From the NCBI GenBank assembly GCA_902518165.1, contig CABYFB010000002.1, positions 124,001 to 188,000 of the forward strand: 64,000 nucleotides of DNA, given 5' to 3'. Positions 28,427 to 38,056 of the stretch are shown one piece after another. The notes beneath the pieces were generated by a model. The model saw nothing but the letters and a program-made list of their open reading frames with translations. It was not told the DNA's origin and made no database searches. Source of the DNA: an uncultured Pelagibacteraceae bacterium (GTDB lineage: Bacteria; Pseudomonadota; Alphaproteobacteria; Pelagibacterales; Pelagibacteraceae). The position numbers and the translations under genes are program-made. Every line of letters starts with the position of its first letter. The first letter of the stretch is position 1.

Positions 28427-29881
28427 GTGAATCAAAGCGAAAAATTTCAACTTAGAAATTGGGAACTAGTTTCAATAAATCCTAATAATAGAGACTGGAG
28501 TTGGAAAAATTACTTTAACTTTTGGGCGATAAATATTCAAACAATAGTTGGGTTTTCTTTAATATCTGCTTTATATTTATTCTATGATCTAAATTTTTTT
28601 GTTGTCTTAACAGGATCATTGCTAGCAGGATTATTAGTATTTTTTTTTGCTAACATTATTGGAAAAATTTCTCAAAGTAGTGGATTAAGTTTTCCAACAA
28701 TTCTCAGACTTTCAATGGGTTTTACTGGAGCAAGATATGTAGGGATGATCAGAGGATTAGTTGGTTTATTCATGTTTGGTGTACAAACATTCTTTATATC
28801 AAAGTCACTAGGTTACATTGCAAGGATCATTCTATTTAAAATAGACAATCAACTTTTGCAGAATGAAATATTTTTATTATTCTTTTTTGGTTTGAATTTA
28901 ATTGATTGGGTTTGTTTATTCTTAACTTTAATTTTTCAATACATCCTTTTTACAAAAGGACAGAATTTTCTAAAATCATTTATTAATTTTTCAGGTCTTT
29001 CAATATATTTAGGACTTTCTGTATTATTAATTGTTATTTTATCTGAGTATTACAATGAACTACTAAATGGATTAAAACTTAGTTTAGTTTTTAGCAATTT
29101 TGCAATTCAGTCGAATATAGCTCCAATAATTTCAATTACAGGAACTTTATTTGCTTATTTTGCTATAGTTCTTCTAACTTTTGGAGACTTTTCTAGATAC
29201 TCAATGAATTATAAAGAGATGACCAAAGGTAACTTAAGTATAATATTAAATTTAATATTCTTTTCTTTTTTCTCTGTTTTGATCACATTAGGTTCAGATA
29301 TCATTCTTACCAACAAAGGTTTAAATGCTTCAAGTCTACTTACCAATCCAAATGATATAGTTGGAAAATTTAATAATAATTTTCTAACTTTCTTTTGCTT
29401 GATATTTATTATTATCTCTTCGTTATCAACTAATTTGATAGCAAATTATATTCCTTCGCAAAATACATTGATAAATTTTTTCCCGAACTCTTTAACGTTA
29501 AAAAAAACAGGAATTGTAATATCAATTATTGGATTAATTATTTCAACATTTTGGCTTTCAATTTTTAGTAAAGCTAATGTTTTGATATTTGTTGAAGCTG
29601 TAGCTACGACTTTTGGCCCAATTTTTGGAGTATTGGTTGCAGATTATTATTTGTTTAAAAAACAACAAATTAATCACAAAGAGCTTTTTTATCCTAAAGA
29701 ACATACAGAATATATTTACAGTAACGGTTGGAACCTCAAAGCATTGTATGCTCTTTTAATTGGATCAATATTTTCTTTATCATCTCTGCTAAATGAAAAT
29801 TTAATACAATATCAATCTTTTGGATGGATTATTGGAGCATTTGCATCCTATTTAGTATATTATTTATTGAATAATAAATAA
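28427..29881 (+). CDS. NCS1 family nucleobase/cation symporter-like permease (GTG start)
   Basis: FNFWAINIQTIVGFSL, SGLSFPTILRLSMGFTGARYVGMIRGLVGLFMFGVQTFF, VATTFGPIFGVLVADYYLFKK. Confidence 0.88.
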   Translation: MNQSEKFQLRNWELVSINPNNRDWSWKNYFNFWAINIQTIVGFSLISALYLFYDLNFFVVLTGSLLAGLLVFFFANIIGKISQSSGLSFPTILRLSMGFTGARYVGMIRGLVGLFMFGVQTFFISKSLGYIARIILFKIDNQLLQNEIFLLFFFGLNLIDWVCLFLTLIFQYILFTKGQNFLKSFINFSGLSIYLGLSVLLIVILSEYYNELLNGLKLSLVFSNFAIQSNIAPIISITGTLFAYFAIVLLTFGDFSRYSMNYKEMTKGNLSIILNLIFFSFFSVLITLGSDIILTNKGLNASSLLTNPNDIVGKFNNNFLTFFCLIFIIISSLSTNLIANYIPSQNTLINFFPNSLTLKKTGIVISIIGLIISTFWLSIFSKANVLIFVEAVATTFGPIFGVLVADYYLFKKQQINHKELFYPKEHTEYIYSNGWNLKALYALLIGSIFSLSSLLNENLIQYQSFGWIIGAFASYLVYYLLNNK

Positions 29882-29883
29882 TA

Positions 29884-30888
29884 ATGAAAGCGCTTGTCTA
29901 CACTGGTGTTGAGGAGATGGAATTTAGGGAGGAAAAAGAACCTTCTGAAAAACCTGGAGAAAGCATTCTTAAAGTTCATGCATCAGGTATCTGTGGCTCA
30001 GATATGCATGCTTACCACGGAAAAGACGAGAGAAGAATTCCACCATTAATTTTAGGTCATGAAGTTAGTGGTCAAATAATTAACGGTAAGCTTAAAGAAC
30101 AAATTTCAGTTCTTAATCCATTAATAACTTGTAGAAATTGTGAATACTGCAAGAGTGGAAGAGAACATTTATGTCCAGATAGAGTTCTTTTAGGAATGAA
30201 TAGACCTTACGAAAGGCAAGGTGCATTTGCTGAACTTATAACAGTTCCAGATCATAATATTTTCAAAGTTCCTGAAAAGCTTGATGTAAAAGAGGCTGCA
30301 GTTGCAGAACCAACAGCAGTTTCATATCATGCAGTATTATTAGCAGTAGAAGCATCAAAAAAACCATTAAATGAATGTAGAACGCTTGTTCAAGGTGGTG
30401 GAGCAATTGGGCTATTATGTGCATTAATTTTATCCAAGATCCAAGGAAATACTAATCTGACAATTTCTGATCCTAATCAAAAAAGATTAAATGAATGCTC
30501 TAAATATGTAGATGCAAAAACAGTATCACCAGATCATAAAGATATTAAAGAGAGTAGCTTTGATTTAGTTTTTGATACAGTTGGACTTGAAGTTTCAAGA
30601 CAACAGGCAATCAGTGTAGTAAAACCAGGTGGAATAATAGTTCATATTGGACTAACTCAGCCCGCAGGATCTTTTAATTTTAGAAAAGCAACCCTTCAAG
30701 AAGTTACTTTTATTGGAACTTATTGTTACACAAACAAAGAATTTGGCGAAACTATTGATATTTTAACTAATAATAAGCTAGGCAAGATAGAGTGGATTGA
30801 GTACAGAAATCTTAAAGACGGGTGGGGAGCTTTTAAAGAAATTCATGATGGAACCTGTTCGGCCCCAAAGATAGTACTTCTGCCTTAA
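29884..30888 (+). CDS. Zinc-binding alcohol/polyol dehydrogenase family protein
   Basis: SGICGSDMHAYHG, LGHEVSGQI, CRNCEYCKSGREHLCPD, VQGGGAIGLLCALI. Confidence 0.93.
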   Translation: MKALVYTGVEEMEFREEKEPSEKPGESILKVHASGICGSDMHAYHGKDERRIPPLILGHEVSGQIINGKLKEQISVLNPLITCRNCEYCKSGREHLCPDRVLLGMNRPYERQGAFAELITVPDHNIFKVPEKLDVKEAAVAEPTAVSYHAVLLAVEASKKPLNECRTLVQGGGAIGLLCALILSKIQGNTNLTISDPNQKRLNECSKYVDAKTVSPDHKDIKESSFDLVFDTVGLEVSRQQAISVVKPGGIIVHIGLTQPAGSFNFRKATLQEVTFIGTYCYTNKEFGETIDILTNNKLGKIEWIEYRNLKDGWGAFKEIHDGTCSAPKIVLLP

Positions 30889-31016
30889 ATTCTTGGTTTT
30901 TTAAGAGGTACTAATACCTTTTTTTCTCCAAATTTTTCAGAATTTTTTGAAATAACAGGTGCGGTTATAATTATAGACCAATAAATCATCAAACCAAAAA
31001 GAACTGCTAACTTCAT
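30885..31016 (-). CDS. Putative small protein (43 aa) with one hydrophobic segment
   Basis: Unlisted minus-strand ORF MKLAVLFGLMIYWSIIITAPVISKNSEKFGEKKVLVPLKKPRI filling the gap after the dehydrogenase gene. Confidence 0.5.
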   Translation of the reverse strand: MKLAVLFGLMIYWSIIITAPVISKNSEKFGEKKVLVPLKKPRI

Positions 31017-31111
31017 ATCTTCTAAGTAGAGAACAATAATGATTTATGCATGTTTAAATAATGTCAAAATTTTGAATTTGAAAATTATTTTATCTTTTAT
31101 ATAGAAAGGAC

Positions 31112-31765
31112 ATGTTTAGATTTTTATTTAAATTAATTTTAGTTACAGCGTTGTTTCAAACTACTTTGTATTCTGAGGAAGTAAAAGTATTTGAGTTTAC
31201 AGAGAAAGAACTATCAGAATTGACAGTTAGAAAAGTAAGAGGGGCAGATAATAAAACTGAATATTCTGTTGGCTCTGATGAAAATGGTAATTACCTTAAA
31301 GCTATTGCTGATAATGCTGCTTCTGGCCTAGGTAAGGAGATTAAAATTGATCTAAATAAAACACCTTTCATAAATATTACTTGGAAAATTGAGAAAGACA
31401 TACCAGGGATAGATGAGACAGCTAAAAAGGGTCATGACTTTGCAGGAAGAGTATTCGTCATTAAAAAAACTGGAGCAACACCTTTATCCAATAGAGCAAT
31501 AAATTATGTTTTTTCAAGCAATCAAGAAGTTGGAAGCAACTTTCCAAGCCCATATACTAAAAAGTCCATAGATAATGTACTTGCTACTACCAAAACAAAT
31601 TTAAATGAATGGGTAACTGTCAAAGCAAACGTTAAAGAAGATTTCAAGAAATTCCATAATTTAGATGTTAATGAGCTGGACGGGATAGCGATCATGTCAG
31701 ATACAGATAATTCAAAGAAAAAATCAATTACTTACTATCAAAATATCTATTTTTCTTCTCAATAA
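31112..31765 (+). CDS. DUF3047 family secreted protein
   Basis: Signal peptide; INITWKIEKDIPG..., DFAGRVFVIKKTG, NRAINYVFSSNQEVGSNFPSPYTK, GIAIMSDTDNSKKKSITYYQNIYFS. Confidence 0.75.
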   Translation: MFRFLFKLILVTALFQTTLYSEEVKVFEFTEKELSELTVRKVRGADNKTEYSVGSDENGNYLKAIADNAASGLGKEIKIDLNKTPFINITWKIEKDIPGIDETAKKGHDFAGRVFVIKKTGATPLSNRAINYVFSSNQEVGSNFPSPYTKKSIDNVLATTKTNLNEWVTVKANVKEDFKKFHNLDVNELDGIAIMSDTDNSKKKSITYYQNIYFSSQ

Positions 31766-31784
31766 ATTTTATTAATATCAATTG

Positions 31785-32177
31785 ATGAAAGTATTTAAGT
31801 ATAATTTAAAAGTATACTATGAGGATACTGATTTTGGTGGAATAGTTTACCACGCAAATTATTTAAAGTACTTTGAAAGAGCAAGATCTGAGCTTATTTA
31901 TTCCTTGGGATATTCGAATAAAAAGTTATTAGATAAACATAATGTTTTAATAGCAGTAAAAACTTGCAACGTAGATTTTAAAAAACCGGCAAAATTTGAG
32001 GATAAAATTACCGTTTTCACAAAAATAAAATCTAATACTTTGACTACAATTACAATGTCACAAGTAATTAAAAGAAAATCAGATACTTTATGTGATGCAG
32101 AGATTAAATTAGTATCTCTAAATAAATTGGGAAAACCAGTAAAACTTCCAGTAGCACTTATTAACAAATTAAACTAG
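31785..32177 (+). CDS. ybgC: YbgC-type acyl-CoA thioesterase (hotdog fold)
   Basis: VYYEDTDFGGIVYHANYLKYFERARSELI motif. Confidence 0.93.
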   Translation: MKVFKYNLKVYYEDTDFGGIVYHANYLKYFERARSELIYSLGYSNKKLLDKHNVLIAVKTCNVDFKKPAKFEDKITVFTKIKSNTLTTITMSQVIKRKSDTLCDAEIKLVSLNKLGKPVKLPVALINKLN

Positions 32178-32876
32178 TTCTTTTACTTTTTTAAATAGTT
32201 TAGTCATTTGTTTTTCATTTATTCGTCCAGTATTTACATTTCTTGGACTTGGATGATAACACCCCATTAACAACACATTGTTAGGTAATTTAAAATATGT
32301 TCCATGACTAAATTTTACTCTCTCAGTGTAATCAAAATTTTCTCTATAAAATTTTACACAAGTATCAAACGCAATTTTCCCTAAAGCCACAATAATTTTT
32401 AGATTTTTAAGTATTTCAAATTCAGATTTAAAATAACCAAAGCAATTTTTTAACTCTTCATTTAATGGTTTATCTCCTGGAGGAACGCACTTTAGAGCTG
32501 GTGTTATAAAGGTATTTTTTATTTTTAATCCATCATTTAAATGATCTGAATTACTTTGATTGGCAATTTTTACATTGTGTAAACATTTATATAAAAAATC
32601 TGAGGATTTATCGCCTGTAAATACTCTGCCTGTTCTTGTTCCACCATGAGCAGCTGGTGCTAGACCAACAATCATTATTTTTCCATTTATATCTCCAAAA
32701 CCTGTAACTGGTTTTCCCCAATAAGTTTGGTCCATATATTGTTTTCTTTTTTCCGTAGATATTTTTTTTCTAAACCTCACAAGTCTAGGGCATTTATTAC
32801 ATTTAATTATTGTTTTTTTTAATTTTTCAAATTTAACGGTCATTAAGTTTAGAGAAGCTTCTTTTTGTGTGTCCAT
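32169..32876 (-). CDS. Uracil-DNA glycosylase family protein (type V-like); start may be at 32843
   Basis: CNKCPRLVRFRKK, MIVGLAPAAHGGTRTGRVFTGDKSSDFLYKCL, LLMGCYHPSPRNVNTGR. Confidence 0.9.
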   Translation of the reverse strand: MDTQKEASLNLMTVKFEKLKKTIIKCNKCPRLVRFRKKISTEKRKQYMDQTYWGKPVTGFGDINGKIMIVGLAPAAHGGTRTGRVFTGDKSSDFLYKCLHNVKIANQSNSDHLNDGLKIKNTFITPALKCVPPGDKPLNEELKNCFGYFKSEFEILKNLKIIVALGKIAFDTCVKFYRENFDYTERVKFSHGTYFKLPNNVLLMGCYHPSPRNVNTGRINEKQMTKLFKKVKELV

Positions 32877-34000
32877 GGACCTTTTTTTGTTTTAGGTAAA
32901 AACTTTCTAAGGTCAAAAAGGACTTTTTCAGACAATTTTCTGTAGGTGGTTAGTTTTCCTCCATATATATTCAATAAAGGTAATTTTTTTATAATTTTTA
33001 AATCAAAAACATAATCTCTTGTGACTTTTGAAGCTGTATTAAAATCTTCAATTAGAGGTCTTATCCCTGAATAAGTATCTACAATGTCCTTTGTTCTGAT
33101 TTGTTTTTTTAAGTAATTATTTACTGAACGAATTAAATATGTAATTTCTTTTTTTGATATTCCTTTATTTTCTGGTGATTTAACCTCAACTTCTGTAGTT
33201 CCAATTAAAGAAAATTTCCCTTTATAAGGTATCACAAATATTATTCTTTTATCAGTATTTTGAAATGTGAATGCAACATTTTCTTTGTACAATTTTTTTG
33301 TAATAATATGACTTCCTTTAACTAATCTTATTTTTTTCTTAGATTTAATTTTTATATTTTTATTTAAGGTTTCGTTTATCCATGGTCCAGATGCATTAAT
33401 TAAAATTTTTGATTTTACTTTTTCACCTTTTTCAAGACTAATAATCCATTCATTGCCAATAATTTCAGCTTTTTTAACTTTGTTATATTCTAGTATTTTA
33501 GCTTTATTTCTTTTTGCATCTTTAGCATTTAGTTTCGTTAATTTTTTATCGTCAATTTGTATGTCAAAATATTGAAAACCAGTTTTGTATTTTTGCTTAA
33601 GAATATTTGAAAATTTTTTTGTAAGATCAAACGTTTTTGATTTTGGTATATTGCTTTTGCCACCCAAATTATCATACAAAAATAAACCAATTTTAATTAA
33701 CCAGGCTGGTCGAATTTTATCTGCATAAGGAATTATAAAAGGAATCGGTTTGGAAATATGTCTGGCAATTTTATAAACTATTTCTCTTTCTTTCAGAGAT
33801 TCTCTAACTAGTTTGAATTCATAATTTTCTAAATAACGAAGACCACCATGTACTAATTTCGTCGACCAAGATGAGGTTGCTCCTCCAATCTCACCTTTGT
33901 CAGCTAAACAAACTGATAAACCTCTACCTGCAGCATCTCTTGCAATACCTGCACCGTTTATACCGCCACCTATTATGAATAAATCAAATTTTTTAGACAT
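32849..34000 (-). CDS. glpD: FAD-dependent glycerol-3-phosphate dehydrogenase, apparently lacking the C-terminal domain
   Basis: IIGGGINGAGIARDAAGRGLSVCLADKGEIGGATSSWSTKLVHGGLRYLE, GTTEVE, TYSGIRPL, YGGKLTTYRKLSE; stops after WTHKKKLL at 383 aa. Confidence 0.9.
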   Translation of the reverse strand: MSKKFDLFIIGGGINGAGIARDAAGRGLSVCLADKGEIGGATSSWSTKLVHGGLRYLENYEFKLVRESLKEREIVYKIARHISKPIPFIIPYADKIRPAWLIKIGLFLYDNLGGKSNIPKSKTFDLTKKFSNILKQKYKTGFQYFDIQIDDKKLTKLNAKDAKRNKAKILEYNKVKKAEIIGNEWIISLEKGEKVKSKILINASGPWINETLNKNIKIKSKKKIRLVKGSHIITKKLYKENVAFTFQNTDKRIIFVIPYKGKFSLIGTTEVEVKSPENKGISKKEITYLIRSVNNYLKKQIRTKDIVDTYSGIRPLIEDFNTASKVTRDYVFDLKIIKKLPLLNIYGGKLTTYRKLSEKVLFDLRKFLPKTKKGPWTHKKKLL

Positions 34001-34140
34001 TTAAATTATGATTTGTTTTAAAATATACAACCTCTTTTAGAAATTTAAAATTTTTAAATGCAATTATTTACAATTTCATAATATCTTAACATTAATAAAT
34101 TATTAATAAAAAATTAAATAAACTTAACAGAAGGATAGAT

Positions 34141-35448
34141 ATGAAAAAAATACTTAGTGTTTTAACAATTCTATTTACTTTCTCTTTTACATCACACAGT
34201 TATTCAAAAACAGAAATTCATTGGTGGTACGGAAACAGTGGTTTTCTTGGTGATGTAATTATTGAAATTGCAAATAGATTTAACGCTTCACAAGATCAAT
34301 ATACGGTCATTCCTACAGGAAAAGGAAGTTATGAAGATAACATGGCGGCAACTATTGCTGCATTTAGAGCAGGCGACCAACCACACTATTCACAGGTTTA
34401 TGATGCTGGTGCTGCAATCATGGTAGCTCAAGTAAAAAATGGTGTTGTTATCGGTTTTGAAGAAATGGCTAAGAAATATGGCATTGATGTAGATGCTGAC
34501 AACTATATTCCAGGCATTAAAAATTTCTATGCCGACTCTGATGGAAAAATGATTGGTGTACCTTTCAATAGTTCAACTTGTTTGATGTATGCAAACATGG
34601 ACATTTTGAAAGAGGTTGGAATTGAATCTGTGCCAAAAACTTATGAAGAATTTGAGGCCATGGCTCCAAAAATCAAAGCTGCTGGATACATTCCTTTAGT
34701 TCAAAGTCATAGTCCATGGATTTGGACTGAAAATTTCTTTTCTAGACATAATTTATTAATGTTAGATGGAAATAATGGTTACGATGCTGTTCCTACAAAA
34801 ACTTTATTCGCTGAAACTGATGCATTTGTCTATCATTGGAAGAAAGTTAAAGAATGGTATGATAAAGGTTTATATGGCTATAAAGGAAGAGCGTGGGGAG
34901 ACAATCAAGCACCATTTATAGCAGGTGAAGCTGCATTTTGGTTTGGTTCTGCTGCATCATTTGGTGGAATGAAAGGTGTTGTTCCAAACTTTACAGTTAA
35001 TCATATTCCTTACTGGGATTCAGTAACCAAAGGAAAAGAGTATCCAACTTTTATAGGTGGTGCTGCTAACTGGATCTTAAATGGTCATACTGAGGAAGAG
35101 TACAAAGGACTTGCTAAATTTATAGAATTTATGGGTTCTCCAGAAATGGATCTGTATTATCATAATATGACTGGTTACTCTGCAGTGACTAAAGGTGGTA
35201 TAGAGTTAGCTGAAACTATAAATTTCTATAGAGCTTCTCCATATCATAAAGCAGTTGGTGAACAATTAAGCTTAGAAGGTTCAACTATTCCTGGTGGATA
35301 TAGAGCTGGTAATTGGCCCCAAATTCGTGAAGTAATTTACGAAAATATTGAGCCAATGTTAAACGGCAAAATATCAATCGAAAAAGGATTGCAGAATATG
35401 GACAAAGGTGCAGCTAAATTGTTAAAGCAATTTGCTAAAACTTTGTAA
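34141..35448 (+). CDS. ugpB: sn-glycerol-3-phosphate ABC transporter substrate-binding protein
   Basis: EIHWWYGNSGFLGDVIIEIANRFNASQDQYTV, IPLVQSHSPWIWTENFFSRHNL, STIPGGYRAGNWPQIREVIYENIEPML; next to UgpA/E/C. Confidence 0.93.
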   Translation: MKKILSVLTILFTFSFTSHSYSKTEIHWWYGNSGFLGDVIIEIANRFNASQDQYTVIPTGKGSYEDNMAATIAAFRAGDQPHYSQVYDAGAAIMVAQVKNGVVIGFEEMAKKYGIDVDADNYIPGIKNFYADSDGKMIGVPFNSSTCLMYANMDILKEVGIESVPKTYEEFEAMAPKIKAAGYIPLVQSHSPWIWTENFFSRHNLLMLDGNNGYDAVPTKTLFAETDAFVYHWKKVKEWYDKGLYGYKGRAWGDNQAPFIAGEAAFWFGSAASFGGMKGVVPNFTVNHIPYWDSVTKGKEYPTFIGGAANWILNGHTEEEYKGLAKFIEFMGSPEMDLYYHNMTGYSAVTKGGIELAETINFYRASPYHKAVGEQLSLEGSTIPGGYRAGNWPQIREVIYENIEPMLNGKISIEKGLQNMDKGAAKLLKQFAKTL

Positions 35449-35461
35449 GAATAATTAAAAC

Positions 35462-35498
35462 AATAAGGAGGGTATTAATTTACCCTCCTTATTTATTT
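35462..35498 (+). terminator. Terminator-like hairpin between ugpB and ugpA
   Basis: 13-bp perfect stem AATAAGGAGGGTA-TTAATT-TACCCTCCTTATT followed by TATTTTT. Confidence 0.82.
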
Positions 35499-35508
35499 TT
35501 ACAAAAGT

Positions 35509-36387
35509 ATGAAAAAAGTCCAATTCAAATCTAGCTATTCACAATATCTTTTCTTAGCTCCGCAGCTAGGTATATTGTTAATTTTTTTATATTGGCCAAT
35601 CATACAAACCTTTAGAGATGCATTTACAATGCAAGATGCTTTTGGATTTGGATCGAAGTTTGTATGGTTTGACAATTTTTTATTTATTTTTGATGATCCA
35701 GCTTATTTCATAGCTTTCAAATTTACTATTATTTATAGTTTTGTTATTACGTTAATTACAGGCTCAATTGGATTATTACTTGCCGTTCAGGCTAATAATG
35801 TAATGCATGGTAAAAGCACTTACAAAACACTTTTAATTTGGCCTTATGCAATTGCGCCTGCGGTAGTCGGTGTAATGGCAAATTATTTTTTTAGTGAAAG
35901 ATTTGGTCTTCTTTATCATTTATTTCACGAACTGTGGGGATTTAATTGGTACGAAAGTGTGTTCGACTCTTATATTTACGTAATCATAGCTGGTTCTTGG
36001 AAGCAAATCAGTGCTAATTTTATTTTCTTCTTGGCTGGACTTCAAGCTATACAAAAATCTGTAATTGAAGCATCAATGATTGACTGTAAAAATAGTTTTA
36101 GAAGATTTTGGACAATTACATTCCCATTATTAATGCCAACTACATTCTTTTTAATAATTATTAATATAACGTATGCTTTCTTTGATACATTTGGAATTAT
36201 TGATACCACAACAATAGGTGCTCCTTCTGGTGAAACAAGAACTCTAGTTTATAAAGCTTACATGGATGGATTTAGAGGACTGGATTTAGGAAGTGCAGGA
36301 GCTCAATCAATAATGATGATGTTGATTGTATTAGTAATTACGATTTTTCAATTTAGATATATCGAAGGGAAAATACATTATAATTAA
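35509..36387 (+). CDS. ugpA: sn-glycerol-3-phosphate ABC transporter permease UgpA
   Basis: LFLAPQLGILLIFLYWPIIQTFRDAFTMQDAFG; EASMIDCKNSFRRFWTITFPLLMPT (EAA loop). Confidence 0.93.
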   Translation: MKKVQFKSSYSQYLFLAPQLGILLIFLYWPIIQTFRDAFTMQDAFGFGSKFVWFDNFLFIFDDPAYFIAFKFTIIYSFVITLITGSIGLLLAVQANNVMHGKSTYKTLLIWPYAIAPAVVGVMANYFFSERFGLLYHLFHELWGFNWYESVFDSYIYVIIAGSWKQISANFIFFLAGLQAIQKSVIEASMIDCKNSFRRFWTITFPLLMPTTFFLIIINITYAFFDTFGIIDTTTIGAPSGETRTLVYKAYMDGFRGLDLGSAGAQSIMMMLIVLVITIFQFRYIEGKIHYN

Positions 36388-37208
36388 TGACTAGATTTAT
36401 CACATCAAGTTTTTCACATTTAATTTTACTCATTGGAATACTAATCATGGTAGTTCCTGTATGGATGATTTTTGCTAGCTCTACGCACACGAGTTCAATG
36501 ATTAATATGAATGGTCTCCAAATGTTTTTAGGAGATAGCTTTTATGAAAATTACTTACGAGTTTTATTATATCAGGGTGGTTTTTTTAAAGAGATAACAG
36601 CATTAAAAATGTTTTTTAATAGTTTTATCATGGCTACAGGAGTTGCAATATTATCCGTTGTTACATCTTTAATGGCTGCTTACGCGTTGGTTTATTACAG
36701 AATAAAATATGCAACATTATTGTTTTGGATTATATTTATTACAATTTTAGTACCATTAGAGTTAAGAATTTTCCCCACTTATTCAGTAATGGCTGAGCTT
36801 AATCTAGTGAATTCTTACTTTGGATTAATAGTTCCTATTTCAGCATCAGCTATAGCAACATTATTCTTTCGCCAATTTTATAAAACCGTTCCAGATGAAT
36901 TACTTGAATCCGCAAAACTTGATGGAGCAAATACCTGGAGATTTTTTGTTGATTTTTTAATTCCTTTGTCAAAAACAATGATTGTAGCGATGTTAATATT
37001 TATGTTTGTTTTTGGCTACAATCAGTATCTATGGCCATTATTGGTAACAACTTCAGAACAATATTGGACAGTGGTTATGGGATTAAAAATGATGTCGGGT
37101 TCAATTGTTCATCGTTTTGCTTTCGTGATGATGTCTATGGTGCCACCAATTTTAATTATAATTGTGTTGCAGAAATATTTTATTAAGGGGGTTTTTCAAG
37201 ATAAATGA
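36387..37208 (+). CDS. ugpE: sn-glycerol-3-phosphate ABC transporter permease UgpE (copy 1)
   Basis: FFRQFYKTVPDELLESAKLDGANTWRFFVDFLIPLSKTM (EAA loop), GYNQYLWPLLVTTSEQYWTVVMG. Confidence 0.92.
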   Translation: MTRFITSSFSHLILLIGILIMVVPVWMIFASSTHTSSMINMNGLQMFLGDSFYENYLRVLLYQGGFFKEITALKMFFNSFIMATGVAILSVVTSLMAAYALVYYRIKYATLLFWIIFITILVPLELRIFPTYSVMAELNLVNSYFGLIVPISASAIATLFFRQFYKTVPDELLESAKLDGANTWRFFVDFLIPLSKTMIVAMLIFMFVFGYNQYLWPLLVTTSEQYWTVVMGLKMMSGSIVHRFAFVMMSMVPPILIIIVLQKYFIKGVFQDK

Positions 37209-38056
37209 AAATTAAACCACTTCAAATAATTGCTCATATTATTTTAATACTAGGAGTCTTGTTAATGGTAGTTCCTATTTGGATATCTTTTGCAAGTTCT
37301 TCGCATGACTCTGTAACTATATTAACCGAAGGTATGAAGTTTCATATAGGTGATCAGCTAGCAAGAAACTATAACGAAGTTTTAAATGAAAAAGGTGGTT
37401 GGTCAGAAGAAGTGACTGCTGCAAAAATGTTTATTAATAGTTTTATAATGGCATTAGGAATTGCAACACTTAAGGTAGTTATTTCAGCAATGTCAGCATA
37501 TGCTTTGGTTTATTATAGATTTAAATTAGCTGTACCAATTTTTTGGTTAATCTTTATTACTCTACTTGTTCCTTTGGAGGTAAGGATTTTTCCAAGCTAT
37601 AAAATTGTATCTGATTTAGGTTTAACAAATTCATATACAGGCCTTATCCTTCCATTAGTTGCTTCAGCTACAGCAACATTTTTCTTCAGACAATTTTATA
37701 AAACAATTCCAGATGAACTCTTGGAGTCAGCAAAATTAGACGGAGCAAATGCTTGGAGTTTTTTCATAGATTTCTTGGTTCCATTATCTAAAACCATGAT
37801 AGCAGCAATGTTTATCTTTATGTTTGTATATGGATACAGCCAATATTTATGGCCACTAATAATGACAACTGCAGAAGAATACTGGACTGTTGTAATGGGA
37901 ATGAAGATTATTTACACAGAAAGCTATGAAGGAGTTGCTCTGCCAAGAACTGCAGAAAGATTTGCGTATATCATTTTGTCAATGATCCCACCAGTTTTAG
38001 TGGTAGTATTTTTACAAAAATGGTTCATAAAAGGATTAATTCAAACGGAGAAATAA
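37205..38056 (+). CDS. ugpE: sn-glycerol-3-phosphate ABC transporter permease UgpE (copy 2)
   Basis: Extended similarity to the preceding CDS: FFRQFYKTIPDELLESAKLDGANAWSFFIDFLVPLSKTM, GYSQYLWPLIMTTAEEYWTVVMGMK; 4-nt ATGA overlap. Confidence 0.92.
   Translation: MKIKPLQIIAHIILILGVLLMVVPIWISFASSSHDSVTILTEGMKFHIGDQLARNYNEVLNEKGGWSEEVTAAKMFINSFIMALGIATLKVVISAMSAYALVYYRFKLAVPIFWLIFITLLVPLEVRIFPSYKIVSDLGLTNSYTGLILPLVASATATFFFRQFYKTIPDELLESAKLDGANAWSFFIDFLVPLSKTMIAAMFIFMFVYGYSQYLWPLIMTTAEEYWTVVMGMKIIYTESYEGVALPRTAERFAYIILSMIPPVLVVVFLQKWFIKGLIQTEK

Noticed and set aside
34001-34140. Pho-box search between glpD and ugpB
   Set aside because: No recognisable pair of direct repeats resembling a Pho box; cannot support a regulatory call.
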